Below, one piece after another: positions 6,467 through 10,314 of a stretch of DNA of 10,314 nt (position 1 is the stretch's first letter; every line of letters begins with the position of its first letter). Both the position numbers and the translations under genes were made by a program. The stretch spans positions 1 through 10,314 of the forward strand of contig CACXEZ010000069.1 in the NCBI GenBank assembly GCA_902766815.1, written 5' to 3'. Source of the stretch: an uncultured Erysipelotrichaceae bacterium (GTDB lineage Bacteria; Bacillota_I; Bacilli_A; RF39; UBA660). The notes beneath the pieces are model-generated. The model was not told where the DNA came from and ran no database searches. It worked only from the letters and a program-made list of their open reading frames with translations.

Positions 6467-6550
6467 GGTGGAATAATTATATCAAAAAAATACACATATG
6501 GCAAATTTAATTGTATGTTAACCATGATATGACTAACTATTAGATAATTT

Positions 6551-6581
6551 TTAACACAGTAACTTTAGGATATGGTATCAT
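6551..6581 (+). promoter_or_regulatory. Probable pyrG promoter with extended -10
   Basis: TGGTATCAT (6573-6581) is an extended -10 with TATCAT as the hexamer. TTAACA (6551-6556) differs from the -35 consensus by one base, but the 19-nt spacer is long. An extended -10 can compensate for this. Transcription would start near 6587-6588, giving a leader of about 43 nt. The leader has no terminator hairpin and no initial G-run. CTP-sensed reiterative-transcription attenuation, known for pyrG in B. subtilis, is therefore not visible here. Confidence 0.5.
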
Positions 6582-6597
6582 TAAATAGAGCCTAGTA

Positions 6598-6609
6598 ACT
6601 CTCGAGAGT
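6598..6609. promoter_or_regulatory. Perfect 12-bp palindrome in the pyrG leader
   Basis: ACTCTCGAGAGT is perfectly self-complementary. It lies about ten bases downstream of the predicted pyrG start point and six bases before the AAGAGGTG ribosome binding site. It is unusually GC-containing for this AT-rich intergenic region. As DNA it could be an operator blocking early elongation. As RNA it could form only a short 4-bp hairpin with a UCGA loop. No binding protein is suggested by the window. Confidence 0.35.
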
Positions 6610-6629
6610 AAGTTAAGAGGTGAATATTT

Positions 6630-8228
6630 ATGACAAAGTATGTATTTGTTACTGGTGGGGTTTGTTCTGGTTTAGGAAAAGGAATTACAGCTTCTTCGAT
6701 TGCACTTTTATTAAAAGCTAAGGGTTATAAAGTATTTATGCAAAAATTTGATCCTTATATGAATGTAGATCCTGGGACTATGTCTCCAATTCAACATGGT
6801 GAGGTATTTGTTACGGCCGATGGTTGTGAAACTGATTTAGACTTAGGACATTATGAAAGATTTATTGACGAGGAATTAAATTATACATCTAATATTACCA
6901 ATGGAAAAATCTATTCTAGTGTGATTGAAAAAGAAAGAAGAGGAGATTTTTTAGGTGCTACTATTCAGATTGTGCCTCATATTTCTAATGAAATAAAAAA
7001 TAAAATTTATGAGGCCGGGATGACTAGTAAAGCAGATGTTGTTATTACAGAAATTGGGGGGACAGTTGGAGATATAGAGTCATCTGTTATGATGGAAAGT
7101 CTTAGACAATTTAGATTAGAAACTGGACACGAGAATAGTCTATTTGTTCATACTACTTTGGTTCCTTATTTATATGGCTCTAACGAGCTTAAGACTAAAC
7201 CTACTCAAAATAGTATTATTGAACTTAGAAGACTGGGAATTCAACCTGATATTGTAGTTACTAGATCTAATATTAATTTGGGTGAAAATATTAAGAAAAA
7301 AATTGCTTTATTTGGTAGTATTCCTGTTAATAATATTATTGAAGCAGTGGATGTACAAAATATATATGAAATACCCATTAATTTTCACGAACAAGGTGTT
7401 GAGGATATTATCTTAAACCAATTTGAATTAGAAGTAAGACAAAGTAAGCTAAAATACTGGAAAGACTTGATATATTCTGTTAATCATTTAAAAAAAGAAA
7501 TTGAAATTTCTTTAGTTGGTAAATATACTGAACTTCATGATGCTTATATTTCAGTAGTTGAATCTTTAAAACATGCTGGGTATAAGTATGGTGTCAAGAT
7601 AAATATTAATTGGGTAGATTCTGAAACTTTAGAAAAAGATGCTAATTTAGATAAGGTATTTAAAAATACTAAGGGTATTATTGTTCCTGGTGGTTTTGGT
7701 AATAGAGGTACACAAGGCATGATTTATGCTATCGAATATGCTAGAGTTCATAATATTCCTTATTTAGGTATTTGTCTTGGTATGCAACTTGCTGTTATTG
7801 AATTTGCTAGAAATGTTTGTGGTATTGAGGATGCTAGTTCTACAGAATTTAATGCTTTATGTAAGAATCCTATTATTGATTTGATGTCTGACCAGAAATC
7901 TATTATTAATATGGGAGGAACATTAAGACTTGGTAATTATGAATGCTGCTTAAAAGATGGTACTTTGGCTAGAAAGTTTTATGGACAAGAAAAAATTTTA
8001 GAAAGGCATAGGCACCGCTATGAATTTAATAATAAATATAAGGAAATGTTAGAAGAAAAAGGTATGGTGTTTTCTGGATTGAATGAAAAGGCTAATTTAG
8101 TAGAAATAATCGAACTTCCTTCACAAAAGTTTCATGTTGCATGTCAATTTCATCCTGAGTTTAAGAGTAGACCTACTAGACCACATCCTTTATTTGATCA
8201 TTTTATTAAAGCTAGCTGTAGTAAGTAA
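6630..8228 (+). CDS. pyrG: CTP synthase
   Basis: This enzyme makes CTP from UTP, ATP and glutamine-derived ammonia, the last step of pyrimidine nucleotide synthesis. The 532-residue length is normal. The N-terminal amidoligase domain (about 1-270) has the P-loop-like GGVCSGLGKG (9-18), QKFDPYMNVDPGTM (38-51) and EIGGTVGDIES (141-151). The C-terminal class I glutamine amidotransferase domain starts at about 290. It has the oxyanion-loop PGGFGNRG (353-360), nucleophile Cys382 in GICLGMQ, and His508/Glu510 in FHPEF. All catalytic residues are present. The start ATG is preceded by AAGAGGTG with a seven-nt spacing. It is the only plus-strand gene in the window, divergent from ysxC and convergent with the cysS-yugP operon. 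Confidence 0.98.
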   Translation: MTKYVFVTGGVCSGLGKGITASSIALLLKAKGYKVFMQKFDPYMNVDPGTMSPIQHGEVFVTADGCETDLDLGHYERFIDEELNYTSNITNGKIYSSVIEKERRGDFLGATIQIVPHISNEIKNKIYEAGMTSKADVVITEIGGTVGDIESSVMMESLRQFRLETGHENSLFVHTTLVPYLYGSNELKTKPTQNSIIELRRLGIQPDIVVTRSNINLGENIKKKIALFGSIPVNNIIEAVDVQNIYEIPINFHEQGVEDIILNQFELEVRQSKLKYWKDLIYSVNHLKKEIEISLVGKYTELHDAYISVVESLKHAGYKYGVKININWVDSETLEKDANLDKVFKNTKGIIVPGGFGNRGTQGMIYAIEYARVHNIPYLGICLGMQLAVIEFARNVCGIEDASSTEFNALCKNPIIDLMSDQKSIINMGGTLRLGNYECCLKDGTLARKFYGQEKILERHRHRYEFNNKYKEMLEEKGMVFSGLNEKANLVEIIELPSQKFHVACQFHPEFKSRPTRPHPLFDHFIKASCSK

Positions 8229-8231
8229 TAT

Positions 8232-8264
8232 AAAAGAAACTATATGGATTTTATAGTTTCTTTT
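8232..8264. terminator. Bidirectional terminator between pyrG and the cysS-yugP operon
   Basis: AAAAGAAACTATA (8232-8244) and TATAGTTTCTTTT (8252-8264) form a perfect 13-bp stem with a 7-nt loop, starting 3 nt after the pyrG stop. Both strands end in a T-rich arm, so it can stop pyrG on the plus strand and the cysS-yugP transcript on the minus strand. The T-rich tracts lie within the arm rather than after it. On the plus strand a further run of eight T lies at 8275-8282, interrupted by one G at most. Confidence 0.8.
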
Positions 8265-8443
8265 CGTTGTTATCTTTTTTTGTTTCTTTTTGCTGACCGT
8301 TTCTATTAATTCTTGCATCTCATTAAAGTCTAATTGTTTTTCCGTAGATAATTTTTAGACCCTCTTTTAATTGTTTTTTACATTTTTTATAGTCTTTCAT
8401 CTAATCGCATCAATTGTTCCTTTTTATTATTTATTTTAATCAT
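8251..8443 (-). pseudogene. Frameshifted remnant of a small lysine-rich, coiled-coil-like gene
   Basis: Downstream of yugP, three short minus-strand frames read like pieces of one charged helical protein. Piece one is MIKINNKKEQLMRLDERL (8443-8390, then TAA). Piece two begins MKDYKKCKKQLKEGLKII (8400-8326, then TAA). Piece three begins EKQLDFNEMQELIETVSKK (from 8342). A further shift in a run of seven A would give a lysine-rich end and a TAA at 8253-8251 within the shared terminator hairpin. The first ATG overlaps the yugP stop (ATGATTAA) and has AGAAGAAG before it, as a translationally coupled operon gene would. The breaks fall in or near A-rich stretches, so slippage mutation or sequencing error are both possible. 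An intact version would have about 65-70 residues. I cannot name the family. Confidence 0.4.
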
Positions 8444-9128
8444 TTCTTCTTCTACTTGTTATGATTAAAAATAATCTTAATATTTGAAGGATTGAACTAG
8501 TTAAAGATGCTACATAGGTTAAGGCAGCAGCTGTTAACATATCACTTACTCCATCACTTCCTCTTTTATCTATTAAGTTTAATGCTTTCAATTGATTCTT
8601 TGCTCTAGAGGAAGCATTGAATTCTACCGGCAATGTTACTAATTGAAAAACAAGAATTGCTCCTAATAGAATTAATCCTATCATTGCTATATCAAATAAA
8701 CCTGCAAATAAACCTATAAATATTACTACATAGCCTAATTTAGTACAAATGTTTACAGTTGGTACTATCGCATGCCTTATTCTTAAAAATTTGTATCCTT
8801 CTTTATCTTGAATGGCATGGCCACATTCATGAGCGGCTACTGCTACAGAGGCTATACTGGTTCCTTTATAAATATCTGTAGATAGATTTACTGTCTTATT
8901 TGTTCGATCATAATGGTCTGTTAAGGTTCCAGATGCTTCTTCAATCTTAATATTTTTTAATCCATTTGCATCTAATATTGCTCTAGCAATTTCACTTCCG
9001 GTTAAATTATTATTTGAAGACTCTTTTTTATATTTATTATATCGATTAGTTACTAAAGTTTGAGCTCCTAATGTTATTAAAAATCCAATTATTATAAATA
9101 TATAAGTAAAATCATAATTATAATACAT
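8436..9128 (-). CDS. yugP: YugP-family membrane zinc metallopeptidase
   Basis: This 230-residue membrane protein belongs to the YugP family of predicted neutral zinc metallopeptidases. It has an N-terminal helix (about 8-26), then a soluble region with HECGH (100-104) carrying two zinc-binding histidines and the catalytic glutamate. VEFNASSRA (168-176) follows, with Glu169 the likely third ligand. Hydrophobic segments cover about 131-166 and 203-224. The conserved AAALTYVA near the end shows the C-terminus is complete, and the length matches the family. The physiological substrate is not established as far as I know. The start ATG has AGGAG six nt upstream, and that site includes the cysS stop codon TAG, so it is tightly coupled to cysS. 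A broken small gene follows with an overlapping start. Confidence 0.92.
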   Translation of the reverse strand: MYYNYDFTYIFIIIGFLITLGAQTLVTNRYNKYKKESSNNNLTGSEIARAILDANGLKNIKIEEASGTLTDHYDRTNKTVNLSTDIYKGTSIASVAVAAHECGHAIQDKEGYKFLRIRHAIVPTVNICTKLGYVVIFIGLFAGLFDIAMIGLILLGAILVFQLVTLPVEFNASSRAKNQLKALNLIDKRGSDGVSDMLTAAALTYVASLTSSILQILRLFLIITSRRRND

Positions 9129-9137
9129 ATTATTCTC

Positions 9138-10314
9138 CTAATTTATGATTTCGTATGTTGTTCCATCTCTTGTATCTTTTATCATAATTCCTTTATCTTT
9201 TAATTCATCTCTTATTTTATCGGCATTTTCAAAATCACGATTTTTTTTGTATTCTTGTCTTTTTTCAATCATTTCATTAATATATTTTTCTAAATCATTG
9301 GATAATTGTTTTTTCTCTTCCTTTAATAGATCTAGTGATAGTACTTTATCGAAGTTATAGACTAATTCTTTTTTGGTTTTATCATTTAAATTGTTATCTT
9401 TTAATAATTCATAGAGAATTGTTAGAGCCATGGATGTATTTAGATCGTTATCTAGAGCTTCTTTAAAACTATTGTTATAATTGTCAAATTTTTCTTGATT
9501 TAATTCTCCTTCATCTGATAAAATACTTATTTTATTTTTTAGTTTTTGATATTCTCTTGCTGCTCCATCTAGAATATCATAACTGAATGTTAAAGCATTG
9601 TGATAGTATGAATTTAGACATAAATAACGATATGCTAGTGGATTATATCCTTTTTCTTCTAATAGACTTACGGTTAAAAATTCTCCTTTGCTTTTACTCA
9701 TTTTTCCATCTTTATCATTTAGGAATCCCATATGTACCCAATAATTACACCATTTATGTCCTAAGTATGATTCACTTTGAGCAATTTCATTTGTATGATG
9801 TGGAAATATGGCATCTTCTGCTCCACAATGGATATCTAAGTATTCTCCTAAATATTTCAAACTAATACCTGAACATTCTATATGCCAACCTGGATATCCT
9901 CTTCCCCACGGACTATCCCATTGTAATTCTTGATTATCAAATTTAGAATTTGTGAACCACAAACCAAAATCAAATGGATTTTTTTTAGATGTATCTTCCT
10001 TGATATCTTCTCTGACTGCAACCATAAGTTCATCTGAGTTTCTTCCTGACAGTTCGTAATAATTTGGAAATTTTGTTGTATCAAAATAAACATTTCCATC
10101 ACTGATATAGGCAAAGTTATTTTCTAACAGTTTGGTAATTATTTTGATATACTCATCTATATTATCAGTTGCTGGACTTACTATTTCTGGCCATTTAACA
10201 TTTAATTTATCACAATCACTTTTGAAGGCATCTGTATAGAATTTTGCAATTTCTAAAGAGGATTTTTGTTCTCTTTTAGAAGCTACTGCCATTTTATCCT
10301 CTCCAGAATCTCCA
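9138..10314 (-). CDS. cysS: Cysteine-tRNA ligase, 5' end outside the window
   Basis: This is the C-terminal part of cysteinyl-tRNA synthetase, about 391 visible residues out of a usual 460 or more. The frame is open to the right edge, and the in-frame ATG at 10292 is internal, not a start. The missing N-terminus would carry the HIGH motif and the first zinc cysteine. Visible elements counted from the codon at 10292 are [11 protein letters not shown] with zinc-ligand Cys140, [12 protein letters not shown] with His165 and Glu169, and DGKMSKSKG with KMSKS at 197-201. The helical anticodon-binding region follows to the end. The visible start, DSGEDKM followed by [14 protein letters not shown], resembles the longer insertion subclass of bacterial CysRS. 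It is the upstream partner of yugP, 9 nt away. Any T-box leader would be off-window. Confidence 0.96.
   Translation of the reverse strand, partial: GDSGEDKMAVASKREQKSSLEIAKFYTDAFKSDCDKLNVKWPEIVSPATDNIDEYIKIITKLLENNFAYISDGNVYFDTTKFPNYYELSGRNSDELMVAVREDIKEDTSKKNPFDFGLWFTNSKFDNQELQWDSPWGRGYPGWHIECSGISLKYLGEYLDIHCGAEDAIFPHHTNEIAQSESYLGHKWCNYWVHMGFLNDKDGKMSKSKGEFLTVSLLEEKGYNPLAYRYLCLNSYYHNALTFSYDILDGAAREYQKLKNKISILSDEGELNQEKFDNYNNSFKEALDNDLNTSMALTILYELLKDNNLNDKTKKELVYNFDKVLSLDLLKEEKKQLSNDLEKYINEMIEKRQEYKKNRDFENADKIRDELKDKGIMIKDTRDGTTYEIIN

Noticed and set aside
6451..6525. N-terminal extension of YsxC to an upstream ATG
   Set aside because: It has no ribosome binding site, is not conserved in the family as I know it, and a strong AAAGGAGAG precedes the internal ATG at 6450.
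6582..6629. CTP-sensing attenuator in the pyrG leader
   Set aside because: There is no G-run at the start of the transcript and no hairpin followed by T-run before the start codon.
9145..9865. Two plus-strand ORFs (9145-9360 and 9587-9865) inside cysS
   Set aside because: Both are antisense shadows of a conserved synthetase, with no supporting signals.
9878..10114. Minus-strand ORF in another frame of cysS
   Set aside because: It overlaps the conserved CysRS core in a different frame and matches no family.

Overview
The window looks like ordinary chromosome from a very AT-rich, low-GC Gram-positive bacterium of the Bacilli. The evidence is genes typical of Firmicutes (XRE regulators, a YugP-type peptidase, a SpoVIF-type sporulation protein), strong AGGAGG-like ribosome binding sites and hairpin terminators. 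The genetic code appears standard: tryptophan is read from TGG, and TGA ends the gene at 3541..4056. SpoVIF points to a lineage that sporulates or recently did. An uncultured gut Bacilli/Erysipelotrichales-like lineage is a guess that this sequence alone cannot settle.

Layout: bases 1-188 hold no convincing gene, only overlapping inverted repeats and the terminator of the next gene. Minus strand, 189-3153: an accessory-looking module with a MacB/FtsX-type permease, its ATPase (1-nt overlap) and a membrane-anchored XRE regulator. The regulator has its own near-consensus promoter with an inverted repeat between -35 and -10. Minus strand, 3226-3483: spoVIF with its own terminator. Minus strand, 3541-6450: a compact cluster of ysxC, an unidentified 145-residue protein, der (4-nt overlap) and an unidentified 171-residue HEYIH protein (5-nt gap). 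Two ribosome-assembly GTPases frame the two unknown genes.

pyrG (CTP synthase) is the only plus-strand gene. It diverges from ysxC and ends at a hairpin shared with the convergent minus-strand operon. That operon enters from the right edge as cysS (5' end outside the window), then yugP 9 nt downstream, then a frameshifted remnant of a small lysine-rich gene whose start overlaps the end of yugP.

Most of the window is housekeeping: translation (cysS), ribosome assembly (der, ysxC), nucleotide synthesis (pyrG) and membrane proteolysis (yugP). I found no dramatic new system. The best candidates for undescribed biology are the two unknown genes in the GTPase cluster and the membrane-anchored regulator beside the ABC transporter. 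No tRNA, rRNA, CRISPR array, transposase or integrase was recognised.
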